A DNA stretch of 64,000 nt, taken from contig CP065001.1 of assembly GCA_016700155.1 (NCBI GenBank), forward strand, positions 186,001-250,000. Direction: 5' to 3'. Position 1 is the first letter of the stretch, and each line of letters begins with the position of its first letter. The DNA comes from Ignavibacteriales bacterium (GTDB lineage Bacteria > Bacteroidota > Ignavibacteria > Ignavibacteriales > Ignavibacteriaceae). The notes below the pieces were generated by a model that was not told the origin of the DNA, made no database searches, and was given only the letters and a program-made list of their open reading frames with translations. Below, in pieces: positions 8,330 to 16,823 of the stretch. The position numbers were made by a program, and so were the translations under genes.

Positions 8330-9081
8330 ATCTGACCGAGCTCAGTTAATCTTCTTTGAGATTTTTCTTTTGCAAACTTATCCCTGAAATCCTGTTTGGG
8401 AAGTGCTAAAACTTTTTTAAGCATTTTTATTTCATCCTGTTCGCGTTCCAGTTTTCTGTAGGTCCTTGCAAGCTGAAATGTAGCGACAATCATATCCGGC
8501 TGAAGTTTCAAAGCTTTCAAAAATAATTTTTCCGATTCCTCATAACTGCCTTCAGGTACTTCGCCAAAAAATGTATTAGCAAACAGTCTTTCAATCCAGC
8601 TTAACGAGGCTATTTCACGATTATATATTCCGAGTATCACATACGGCAGGTAATCATTAGGATTTTTCTTTAAAGATATATCCAGGTTCTGCCTGATCAT
8701 CTGTGCATATTTAACTTTTTCTTTTCCACCCTTGAACATCGCAATATTTCCGTATGACATCGCCAGGTATGTATAAACTGCGGCACTGTCGGGATATTTC
8801 TTTTTGAATATCTCGGCGTATTCAACAGCTTTGTTAATATACTTTTCTGCCTCTTCCCGATTTCTTAATTCTTTAAATTCCTCGCCTGCGTCATTGTATG
8901 TGCGCGTAAGCTTTAACAGCACTTCATAGTTATCCGGTGCAAGTTCAAAAGCTTTTTTATAAGAGTTAACTGCATTAATAATTTCATACTTTTTATAATG
9001 TTCATCGCCTTTTTTCAGAAAGGTCTGCACATCATTCCCATAAGCCGGGAATAGTAAATTTAAGAGGAGAATAAAAATCAT
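8326..9081 (-). CDS. Secreted or periplasmic TPR-repeat protein
   Basis: About 250 residues after a hydrophobic leader (MIFILLLNLLFPAYGND) that reads as a signal peptide. At least three tetratricopeptide units follow, for example FLKKGDEHYKKYEIINAVNS, SYEESEKLFLKALKLQPD and ATFQLARTYRKLEREQDE. TPRs mediate protein-protein contacts; no enzymatic domain is present. The first in-frame start is a TTG at 9165, only 20 bases from the divergent GH13 start, which leaves no promoter room, so I prefer the ATG at 9081. A GGAGAG site in the right place for a CTG codon at 9096 (giving a Lys after the start) is noted as an alternative. Confidence 0.75.
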   Translation of the reverse strand: MIFILLLNLLFPAYGNDVQTFLKKGDEHYKKYEIINAVNSYKKAFELAPDNYEVLLKLTRTYNDAGEEFKELRNREEAEKYINKAVEYAEIFKKKYPDSAAVYTYLAMSYGNIAMFKGGKEKVKYAQMIRQNLDISLKKNPNDYLPYVILGIYNREIASLSWIERLFANTFFGEVPEGSYEESEKLFLKALKLQPDMIVATFQLARTYRKLEREQDEIKMLKKVLALPKQDFRDKFAKEKSQRRLTELGQI

Positions 9082-9185
9082 ATAAACAACTTTCAGATTT
9101 TCTCTCCAAAAATAAATCTTTATTTCATTTAACAATGTTAAATTAGGGTTAAAATTTTTCACCAATACTTTTTCTGAGAATTGTT

Positions 9186-11048
9186 ATGAAAAAAATATTT
9201 ATAAGAATCCTGATAACATTTGTGTTTTATAATTTCAATTTATTTTCTCAAACAGATGAAGGAAACCCGATGAGTAAAAATGATTTTGTGCCGGAATGGG
9301 CAAAGAAAGTTGTGTGGTACCAGATTTTTCCTGAACGATTCCGGAATGGTGATACATCTAATGATCCGACAATTGAAACTCTGAAAGGCTCCTGGCCACA
9401 TGATCATACATCTGATTGGGAGGTTCATCCGTGGGCATCAGACTGGTATGAACTTCAGCCGTATGAAAAGAAAAATGGTAAAGATGTTTGGTTCAATATT
9501 CAAAGGAGAAGATACGGTGGTGACCTGCAGGGAATTATTGATAAACTTGATTACTTGAAAGAACTCGGAATCGGAGCTATATATCTTAATCCTGTTTTTG
9601 AAGCCCCTTCAATGCATAAATATGATGGCGCAACTTATCATCATATTGATCCTAATTTTGGTCCTGACCCTGAAGGCGACAGGAAAATGATACAAAGCGA
9701 AATCCCTCATGATCCTAAGACATGGGTCTGGACTTCTGCTGATAAATTATTTCTTCAACTTGTAAAAGAAGTGCATAAAAGAGGGATAAGAATAATTATT
9801 GATGGTGTGTTCAATCATATGGGAATTAATAGCTGGGCATTTAAAGATGTTGTTGAAAAACAGGAAAAATCTTTATACAAAAATTGGTTTTCAATTACTT
9901 CGTGGGATGATTCTGTCAAGGGAACTAAATTCAAGTACAACGGCTGGTTTGGCGTTAAAGAACTTCCAGAAATAAAACAGGATGAGAACGGTGCTGTAAA
10001 AGAACCACGCGAATATATTTTTAATATAACAAGAAGATGGATGGACCCGGATGGCAACGGAAATATTGCTGATGGAATTGATGGATGGAGGCTTGATGTA
10101 GCATTCTGTATAAAACATGGTTTCTGGAAAGACTGGCGTAAACATGTTAAGTCAATTAATCCTGAAGCATACATTGTTGCTGAGATCGTAGATAAAATAG
10201 AAGTTAATCAGCCTTATCTAGAAGGTGATGAATTTGACGCGGTAATGAATTACAACTATATGTTCGCAAGTATGGAATATTTCTTTGATAATAAAACGAG
10301 AATAAAAACATCAGAGTTTGAAAAGCTTCTTGAAGATCTTAGAAAAGGATTCCCTGGTTGTGTTTCTTACGTTATGCAGAATTTATTAGGAAGCCATGAC
10401 TCTCAGCGAATGGCATCCTATCTTGTTAACAAAGACAAATACAAAGTGCGTGAATGGGGAAAGAACTTTGATAACTTCAAAGGTTCCAATCCAAAATATG
10501 ATACACGAAAACCAACAGATACTGAGTATGAGATTATCAAACTCGCATTAATATTTCAGATGACATACATCGGTGCTCCATATATTTATTACGGTGATGA
10601 AGCCGGTATGTGGGGAGCTAACGATCCTGACTGCCGTAAACCAATGGTGTGGGATGATCTTGTTTATTTAAATGAAACAAATCTTCCTGATCAAAAACAA
10701 AAAAGTAAAGCTGATAAAGTTCTCTTCAATAAAGATTTATTTGAGCATTATAAAAAGTTGATAGCAATTCACAATGAATATGAAGTGCTGCAGACAGGAA
10801 TTTATAGAACGTTATTTACAAACGATGAAAAAGAACTTTTTGCATTTGAAAGATATAATGATAAAGATCAGGTCATAAGTATTGTGAATAATAGTTCAGC
10901 ACCTCAAAGCATTGAACTTAGCGTTAAACACAACGAGTATTACAAGGACTTGTTGAACGGAAATATTATTGAAGTGAAGAATGGTAAAATAAATTTTGAA
11001 TTAAAATCAAAGTGGGGAGCCATATTGCTCAAAGATTATTATAAATAA
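9186..11048 (+). CDS. Secreted GH13 alpha-amylase-family enzyme
   Basis: A 620-residue glycoside hydrolase of family 13 with a signal peptide (first 22 or so residues, ending NLFSQ). The (beta/alpha)8 core shows the conserved regions: DGVFNHMG (region I), DGWRLDVA with the nucleophile Asp (II), AYIVAEIV with the acid Glu (III) and LGSHDSQR with the transition-state Asp (IV). The N-terminal WYQIFPERFRNGD and the long insertion before region I (GPDPEGDRKM) suggest a cyclomaltodextrinase/neopullulanase-like member. There is a C-terminal beta domain but no T9SS tail, so it is probably periplasmic. A clear paralogue lies at 60560-62389. Preferred alpha-glucan unknown. Confidence 0.92.
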   Translation: MKKIFIRILITFVFYNFNLFSQTDEGNPMSKNDFVPEWAKKVVWYQIFPERFRNGDTSNDPTIETLKGSWPHDHTSDWEVHPWASDWYELQPYEKKNGKDVWFNIQRRRYGGDLQGIIDKLDYLKELGIGAIYLNPVFEAPSMHKYDGATYHHIDPNFGPDPEGDRKMIQSEIPHDPKTWVWTSADKLFLQLVKEVHKRGIRIIIDGVFNHMGINSWAFKDVVEKQEKSLYKNWFSITSWDDSVKGTKFKYNGWFGVKELPEIKQDENGAVKEPREYIFNITRRWMDPDGNGNIADGIDGWRLDVAFCIKHGFWKDWRKHVKSINPEAYIVAEIVDKIEVNQPYLEGDEFDAVMNYNYMFASMEYFFDNKTRIKTSEFEKLLEDLRKGFPGCVSYVMQNLLGSHDSQRMASYLVNKDKYKVREWGKNFDNFKGSNPKYDTRKPTDTEYEIIKLALIFQMTYIGAPYIYYGDEAGMWGANDPDCRKPMVWDDLVYLNETNLPDQKQKSKADKVLFNKDLFEHYKKLIAIHNEYEVLQTGIYRTLFTNDEKELFAFERYNDKDQVISIVNNSSAPQSIELSVKHNEYYKDLLNGNIIEVKNGKINFELKSKWGAILLKDYYK

Positions 11049-11815
11049 TCTGACTCAACTTTGAAATTGAATTCGACTTTGGAAAATTTTTGACTGACAT
11101 TGTCATAAGTATTTTCAGCAAAAGTCACGTTGTTATCTTTATCAATTAAGATAACTGTAGAACATCGTGTTCCATAGGGTTCACTTTTAATAAACATTGG
11201 TGAAAGTAATCTCTCCAATTGAATTCCAACACCTGAATCGGGTAGAGTATTATCCGGTGCTGGTGTTTCATCATACATTAGTTCAAAAACTTTGTTAGCA
11301 TCAACGTGATTGGAATCAAGCAAATCTCTTAATTTCTTTTTACCGGATTCGACTTTGGGCCAGTTTGTATTTAACAGGTGATTGCTGAGTCCATGAATTC
11401 CTTCATTAATAATTTCAACTTTGCCGGTGATGTTTGAAAAGAAAAATAGCTTTTTAAGATTACCATAAATCAGGTTAAAGCCATTATAGTTTTTCCCTTC
11501 GGTCATAAGTATTTCGGAATAATCTTCTGCTGAAATATTATTCACCAAAAAATTCTTTACTAAGTTACCGCGGCTGGGTGCGGATAGTTTTATCGAACTG
11601 AGGTCACGGTAGTTTGTAATTGCAGCAAACTTTCCATTGCGTGTAATACCAAGCCAGGTACCGCCGTCTTTGAGATCTTTTCCTGCAAGAAAAAAATTAT
11701 GCTCGTCCCAGAATTTTGCTTTTACCGCGGGTCTGCTATAAAACTCATCGCGGTTTGCAGCGATAATGAAAGGGTATTTTTTCAAATATTTTCTGGCTAA
11801 AAGAATCAGGCACAT
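11039..11815 (-). CDS. NRDE (TANGO2-like) family protein
   Basis: Member of the NRDE family (TANGO2/Ser-rich protein T10). The name-giving motif appears as IIAANRDEFYSRP near the N-terminus, with GGTWLGITRNGKFAAITNYRD behind it and the ERLLSP.F and YGTRCSTVILID segments near the C-terminus. Homologues begin with MCxxL, so I start at the ATG at 11815 (MCLILLARK); the longer frame from a TTG at 11881 adds a hydrophobic stretch that is not part of the family. Cys2 is a plausible Ntn-hydrolase nucleophile. About 258 residues. It overlaps the end of the GH13 gene by ten bases. Function unproven; eukaryotic relatives are linked to lipid or haem handling. Confidence 0.85.
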   Translation of the reverse strand: MCLILLARKYLKKYPFIIAANRDEFYSRPAVKAKFWDEHNFFLAGKDLKDGGTWLGITRNGKFAAITNYRDLSSIKLSAPSRGNLVKNFLVNNISAEDYSEILMTEGKNYNGFNLIYGNLKKLFFFSNITGKVEIINEGIHGLSNHLLNTNWPKVESGKKKLRDLLDSNHVDANKVFELMYDETPAPDNTLPDSGVGIQLERLLSPMFIKSEPYGTRCSTVILIDKDNNVTFAENTYDNVSQKFSKVEFNFKVESDYL

Positions 11816-11913
11816 AATAGGTATTAAAAGGATAAAAATATTATTTTTGCAGAAAGTTATGATGTTATTCTTTATTAACAAAACGGGACAAACAATTTGC
11901 GGATTATAAGTTA

Positions 11914-12825
11914 ATGATGTTTGAAAAAATCGTGGTCAAAGCCACATCTGCTGAGGTTGTAAAACTGAAAGAACTTCTTAAAAGACTTGAAGAATCAATC
12001 TCTGATTTGATTATCGGTCCCTTGCTTTTAGGCGAACTGGGACATGACTTTATAGTTAGTTTTAATGTTGATGATAAACACTATCGTATGATAATCGAAA
12101 AACTAACAATGAATAAAATCAAGGTTCTGACTCTCGATGATAAGATCATTGAGATCATCAACGCAACACCGATGAATGTTAATGTTGAAACACGTCTGGA
12201 AGAAGTAAAGGAAAAAGAGCAGACGAAACTTTCACCCTTTGAGGTGCAGGATAAGGTTCTGGATGAAGCAATTCAAAATGGTGACTATGAAAAAGTAATA
12301 CAGATAGCAATGGATATTCGCAACAACGGTGATATCGTTGAGCGGGCAAAAAACAATATTTCCTACACTTTGTTTATAGCTATCGAGAAAGCTTATCACA
12401 AAGCGCTTGAAAAGAAATACGAAATTCCGAAAAGTTTTACACGACTGATTGAAATTTCTGCGGATAACAAATTGAAGACATTACAATTCACTGAACTTCT
12501 GAAGTATGCCGGGGCAAGGGCTGTGAATCTATCTGCATTACAGAAAGAACACTTTAGAAAACTTATTCAAATTTGTAACGACAGCAAACTGATTAATTAT
12601 GTTAACATAAAAGCAGCAGTCAAATTTTCGGAGATTGCTTTAAAAGATCAGGAGCAATACCGTTTTGAAATTGATCTAGCTGTCAGAGAGTTGAACATCA
12701 AATGGCTGCAGATAGTTTTCGATATCGCCTCTGTTGAGTTTAGTGCAGAAGAACAAAATCAGTTCAACGAACTTGTCGACTTTATCAGAGCAAAGAGATC
12801 CGCACCCGGAAGTACGGGCTCATAA
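11914..12825 (+). CDS. Conserved-looking protein of unknown function
   Basis: A 303-residue protein I do not recognise. The first 85 residues look alpha/beta, with alternating strands (DFIVSFNVDDKHYRMIIEKL, KIKVLTLDDKIIEIIN). After a charged linker (EEVKEKEQTKL), residues 110-295 are almost wholly helical with repeat-like spacing, reminiscent of an alpha-solenoid. No signal peptide, membrane segment or cysteine pattern. Its stop codon directly abuts the stop of the convergent hexosaminidase gene. The first two codons are ATGATG, so the start is uncertain by one residue. Confidence 0.7.
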   Translation: MMFEKIVVKATSAEVVKLKELLKRLEESISDLIIGPLLLGELGHDFIVSFNVDDKHYRMIIEKLTMNKIKVLTLDDKIIEIINATPMNVNVETRLEEVKEKEQTKLSPFEVQDKVLDEAIQNGDYEKVIQIAMDIRNNGDIVERAKNNISYTLFIAIEKAYHKALEKKYEIPKSFTRLIEISADNKLKTLQFTELLKYAGARAVNLSALQKEHFRKLIQICNDSKLINYVNIKAAVKFSEIALKDQEQYRFEIDLAVRELNIKWLQIVFDIASVEFSAEEQNQFNELVDFIRAKRSAPGSTGS

Positions 12826-15057
12826 TTATTCAATAACTATCTCATCTATCATTATCCAGGGTTTACCGCCTGCCTCAGGATGCCATTCCGGTAACACATC
12901 AACATTCTTTGCGAACACTTTGATGAACCTTCCTTCAATATTATCAAACAACTTTTCATAATTTTTAATTGTTGGATCAGGATTTCTCATAGATGATGGA
13001 AATTGTACCCTGTGATTATTACTATAATTTACTCCGTCAGTTGAAAAAGAATATTCAACATACTCAGGAAAAACAACCCATGAAGACGTTGCCTGAATAA
13101 AACAAGCTGATATTTTATTAACGCTTTGGTTTGAACCAAGATCGATCACAGCCTCGAAATCAGTTCCGTTAAATCCCTGCCACATACCATCACGGAAATT
13201 ATCTGTACCGTGTAATCCGTCAACAAGTGCGTTGTTACCGGACGAAGGGTAATTCTTGTGATATGGAAAAGTATATTTTACGTTTCTTGAAATGCCTTTA
13301 TGTATAGAAAAACTTCTTTCTGAATTGGCAACATTGGTTTGATTTACAAATGCAGCCACTTTTACTGTTGATGTCTTATCAATTAGGAAAGGATTTATCT
13401 GTATGCGGGAATCAGGTTCTGGTTCACTTCCATCGGTGGTAAAATAAATATCGATATCATCCTGAAGTTTTTCAATCTCAACTTTAAATGAATTTGATTG
13501 ATTATCGTAAACTGAATTAATTTTAAATGGAACTTCTTCGGGTCCGTAGCTCACACCGAGTCTCTCAAGATGTTGATAATGAAATTTAACTCTGCTTAGA
13601 AATTCGTCATAATTTCTTTCAGCGGGATATGACCAGACAACTTCGGAAAGAGCAAGAATTCTTGGAAAAAGTTTGTTGTCAACTTTTTCCTGTGGGGCAT
13701 ATTCACTCCACATATTACACTCACCGCCAAGTATATGTTTTCTTTCATCAGCATTCAACTCAACAGGAACCGGATCGAAAGAATAAACTTTTTTAAGGTC
13801 AGTTGTTTCTATTCCGTAGTCAAAATAACAATGTGAAGTTGGTGATACGATAACATCGTGACCTTGTTTCGCGGCATCTATAGCGCCTTGCAAACCTCTC
13901 CAGGATTGGACAGTTGCTTCAGGCGGCAGACCTCCCTCAAGTATTTCATCCCACCCGACAATTCTTTTTCCTTTTGAGTTTACAAATTTTTCTATCCGTT
14001 TTACAAAATAACTTTGCAGTTCATGTTCATCTTTTAAATTCTCTGATTTAATTCTTGCCTGGCAGTCAAGGCATAATTTCCATCTGTCTTTGGGAACTTC
14101 ATCACCACCGATGTGTATGTTTGTACCGGGAAAAAGATCAATGACTTCTGCAAGGACATCTTCCAAAAAGTTAAAAGTATTTTCTTTGCCGGCACAGTAA
14201 ACATCTTTATAAACACCCCATATTGTTCCAACCTCAAACGGTCCGCCGGTACATGAAAGTTCAGGATAACAAGAAAGTGCGGCAACTGAATGTCCCGGTA
14301 ATTCAATTTCAGGAACCACTGTAATAAATCTTTCCGCGGCATACTCAATCACTTCCTTTATATCATCCTGAGTATAATAACCGCCATATACTGAACCATC
14401 GTCATAAGTTCTGAATGCACCTTTATCAGTAAGCAACGGATATTTTTTTATTTGAATTCTCCATGCCTGGTCTTCGGTTAAATGCCAGTGGAGGACATTC
14501 ATTTTATGAAATGCGAGTAAGTCGATGTATAGTTTTACAAATTCTTTCGACATAAAATGACGGCAGCAGTCAAGGTTAAGCCCGCGCCACTGGAATTTAG
14601 GGTAATCATATATTTTAACCGATGGGATTTTAAATTTCTTTTCTGTTAACGAAAATTCATCGCAGGGCAGCAACTGTTTTAGTGTTTGAACCGCGTAAAA
14701 TAATCCTTCTGCTTGTAAAGCTTGAAGAAAGATATTCCCTGCATTTACGGAAATTCTATAACCCTCCTTTTGCGGGATCATACTTTCATCAACTAATTCA
14801 AAAACTAATTTATTCACTTTTATGTCCGGAGGTGAAGTTGAAACTTCTTTTTTTATTCCGAGTTCATCCAGAAAATCACAAAAGTATTCAGCAATTTTTT
14901 CTGCTGATTTATCGCAATAAATTTTAGTCTCTTCGGAAAGAAGAAAATAGTCTTCACCTATCGCAACTAATTGTGGTTTAGGAACTATGCTGATGTCTTG
15001 CTGGCTCATAAGGTTTGTTATTAAAAAGATTGGAAGAAGACAGAATAAAATTTTCAT
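12826..15057 (-). CDS. Secreted beta-N-acetylhexosaminidase (GH20) with discoidin-like domain
   Basis: A 743-residue exo-hexosaminidase. Order: signal peptide (MKILFCLLPIFLITNLMSQ), GH20b zincin-like domain (about 20-145), GH20 catalytic barrel (about 150-490), a chitobiase C-type beta domain (about 520-590; DIYFTTDGSEPEPDS) and an F5/8 type C (discoidin-like) carbohydrate-binding domain to the end. The catalytic pair is in HIGGDEVPKDRW (D-E at about 319-320), and HWHLTEDQAWRIQIKKYP marks the substrate pocket. It removes terminal GlcNAc/GalNAc by substrate-assisted catalysis, probably from chitin fragments or glycoproteins. No T9SS tail, so periplasmic or outer-membrane associated. Confidence 0.95.
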   Translation of the reverse strand: MKILFCLLPIFLITNLMSQQDISIVPKPQLVAIGEDYFLLSEETKIYCDKSAEKIAEYFCDFLDELGIKKEVSTSPPDIKVNKLVFELVDESMIPQKEGYRISVNAGNIFLQALQAEGLFYAVQTLKQLLPCDEFSLTEKKFKIPSVKIYDYPKFQWRGLNLDCCRHFMSKEFVKLYIDLLAFHKMNVLHWHLTEDQAWRIQIKKYPLLTDKGAFRTYDDGSVYGGYYTQDDIKEVIEYAAERFITVVPEIELPGHSVAALSCYPELSCTGGPFEVGTIWGVYKDVYCAGKENTFNFLEDVLAEVIDLFPGTNIHIGGDEVPKDRWKLCLDCQARIKSENLKDEHELQSYFVKRIEKFVNSKGKRIVGWDEILEGGLPPEATVQSWRGLQGAIDAAKQGHDVIVSPTSHCYFDYGIETTDLKKVYSFDPVPVELNADERKHILGGECNMWSEYAPQEKVDNKLFPRILALSEVVWSYPAERNYDEFLSRVKFHYQHLERLGVSYGPEEVPFKINSVYDNQSNSFKVEIEKLQDDIDIYFTTDGSEPEPDSRIQINPFLIDKTSTVKVAAFVNQTNVANSERSFSIHKGISRNVKYTFPYHKNYPSSGNNALVDGLHGTDNFRDGMWQGFNGTDFEAVIDLGSNQSVNKISACFIQATSSWVVFPEYVEYSFSTDGVNYSNNHRVQFPSSMRNPDPTIKNYEKLFDNIEGRFIKVFAKNVDVLPEWHPEAGGKPWIMIDEIVIE

Positions 15058-15251
15058 AGCAGTAATATTTTTGTTTAACAGAAAATTGTCGCTGCAAATT
15101 AATCAATAAAGTTTGTTTTATCGACATTAACTTTTCTCGAATAAAGCTTTGACTTTAGTCGACTCAAAAGTTAGTTTCACATCACAGTAACTATGCTTCA
15201 ATCACTTCACTGGCAATCAAAGAGTTTTACACATTTTAATCGGAGGAATTT

Positions 15252-16601
15252 ATGTTTGGTCGGACTCCAGGAACAACAAAACTGAGTAGTGCAATTGGCA
15301 GGAAAGATTTTTTGGTGAGAACAGGACTTTTGCTCGGTGCCGCAGCATTTACATCAGCCGGCTTCAGACACAATTCAATCGATGACTTTTCTCCTTCTTT
15401 CAATCCGGATAGCTGGAAAGAAATAAAAGATTTATTCCCGCTTGACAAAAACATGATTCAGATGGCGCATTTCTTTTTAACATCACACCCTGAACCGGTA
15501 AGAAAAGCAATTGAAAAAATAAGAGATGGTCTGGATAAAAATCCTATAGGGTATATTTTTGAGCATGAGATAGAACATGAAGCAAATGTTCTTGGCGCTG
15601 CGGCGGAATATCTTGGGGTAAACCCGCATAACATTGCTTTAACTGACAGTACAACTATGGGGCTTGGAACTTTTTATACTTCAATGGATTTAAAGGCCGA
15701 CCAGGAAATACTTACAACTACGCACGACCATTATTCGACGGAGACTTCACTAAATCTAAAAACTGAACGAAGCGGCGCAATGATTAAAAGGATTTCTCTT
15801 TATGAATATGGCGTACCCACAACAGCAAATGAAATAGTTGACCGGCTTAAAAAAAATATTTCTTCAAAAACAAAATATGTAGTTGTAACCTGGGTTCATT
15901 CATCTTCAGGAATGAAACTGCCAATTGCAAAAATGTCAGAAGCTATAAAAGAGATTAATAGAAATCGTGATGAAAAAGATAAAATAATTTTTTGCGTCGA
16001 TGGCGTTCACGGTTTTGGTATAGAGAACACAACCATTCCCGAACTTGGCTGCGATGTGTTTATTGCCGGTACGCACAAATGGATATTCGGACCAAGAGGG
16101 ACAGGATTAGTTTGGGCATCTGACGAAGCATGGAAACTTGCCCATGCAACTATTCCAACTTTTGATCTTGATAATTATGAAATATGGATGAATGCAAAGC
16201 CGCCAAAAGAAATTGCAAAGTCCGTACTTATGACTCCGGGTGGATTCAAATCGTTTGAACACCGCTGGGCTGTTGATGCTGCGTTTGAATTTCATAAATC
16301 TATAGGTAAGCAGAAGATCCAGGATAGAATTCACTTACTAAATACAATGCTTAAGCAGAGACTATGCGAAAACAAAAAAATAAAAATGATAACACCAATG
16401 AGTGAAGAATTATCATCAGGCATAACCTGCTTTGAAGTAGAAGGAAAGATTCAGTTTGATTTTGTAGGACAACTCTGGGATAATAAGATTGCTGCGAGTG
16501 TAACACCTTATAAAACATGGTTTGTAAGATTAGCACCGAGTCTGGTAACTCTTGAAGAAGATGTTGAGAAGGCGGTAAAGGTTGTAGAGAGTTTGGTCTG
16601 A
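15252..16601 (+). CDS. Exported class V aminotransferase-fold PLP enzyme (isopenicillin N epimerase-like)
   Basis: A 449-residue PLP-dependent enzyme of fold type I, class V. The Schiff-base Lys is in FIAGTHKWIFGPRG and the PLP-ring Asp in FCVDGVHGFG; the N-terminal NPIGYIFE segment fits the isopenicillin N epimerase / selenocysteine lyase-like group. Residues 17-40 (RKDFLVRTGLLLGAAAFTSA) look like a Tat leader with an RK instead of the usual RR pair, so the protein may fold with cofactor before export. A strong GGAGG site fixes the start. The 194-base upstream gap has an AGTCGACT palindrome at 15157-15164. Substrate unknown. Confidence 0.88.
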   Translation: MFGRTPGTTKLSSAIGRKDFLVRTGLLLGAAAFTSAGFRHNSIDDFSPSFNPDSWKEIKDLFPLDKNMIQMAHFFLTSHPEPVRKAIEKIRDGLDKNPIGYIFEHEIEHEANVLGAAAEYLGVNPHNIALTDSTTMGLGTFYTSMDLKADQEILTTTHDHYSTETSLNLKTERSGAMIKRISLYEYGVPTTANEIVDRLKKNISSKTKYVVVTWVHSSSGMKLPIAKMSEAIKEINRNRDEKDKIIFCVDGVHGFGIENTTIPELGCDVFIAGTHKWIFGPRGTGLVWASDEAWKLAHATIPTFDLDNYEIWMNAKPPKEIAKSVLMTPGGFKSFEHRWAVDAAFEFHKSIGKQKIQDRIHLLNTMLKQRLCENKKIKMITPMSEELSSGITCFEVEGKIQFDFVGQLWDNKIAASVTPYKTWFVRLAPSLVTLEEDVEKAVKVVESLV

Positions 16602-16610
16602 AACAATGGC

Positions 16611-16681
16611 ACGCTGATTATTATGATTGATTAAGATTAGTTATGATCATAAAAAACCAGAAGAATCTTAATGATCAGCGT
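16611..16681. repeat. Imperfect intergenic hairpin repeat
   Basis: Outer arms ACGCTGAT (16611-16618) and ATCAGCGT (16674-16681) pair perfectly, and inner arms ATTAAGATT (16630-16638) and AATCTTAAT (16664-16672) pair inside them, with an asymmetric bulge on the left. It follows the PLP-enzyme gene and is trailed by a T-rich run, so it may stop transcription; its size and composition also fit a dispersed intergenic repeat. Confidence 0.5.
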
Positions 16682-16823
16682 ACTATTTTTTTATTCTAAG
16701 AGTATCCTCACCCTTGTTTCAGGGTATTAATTATCTCAATTAATAATTTCATAATCCATTCTTTTATCTATAATTTTCACCTACAGATATTTTAATAGTT
16801 GCTAAGTATTGTAAGGGACAATT

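Noticed and set aside
9815..10174. Two overlapping minus-strand frames of 119 and 84 codons
   Set aside because: Both are antisense to the catalytic core of the GH13 gene and have no ribosome site.
12826..12840. A missing spacer or frameshift between 11914-12825 and 12826-15057
   Set aside because: The two genes are convergent and both end in proper TAA codons; the zero-base gap is real and needs no error.
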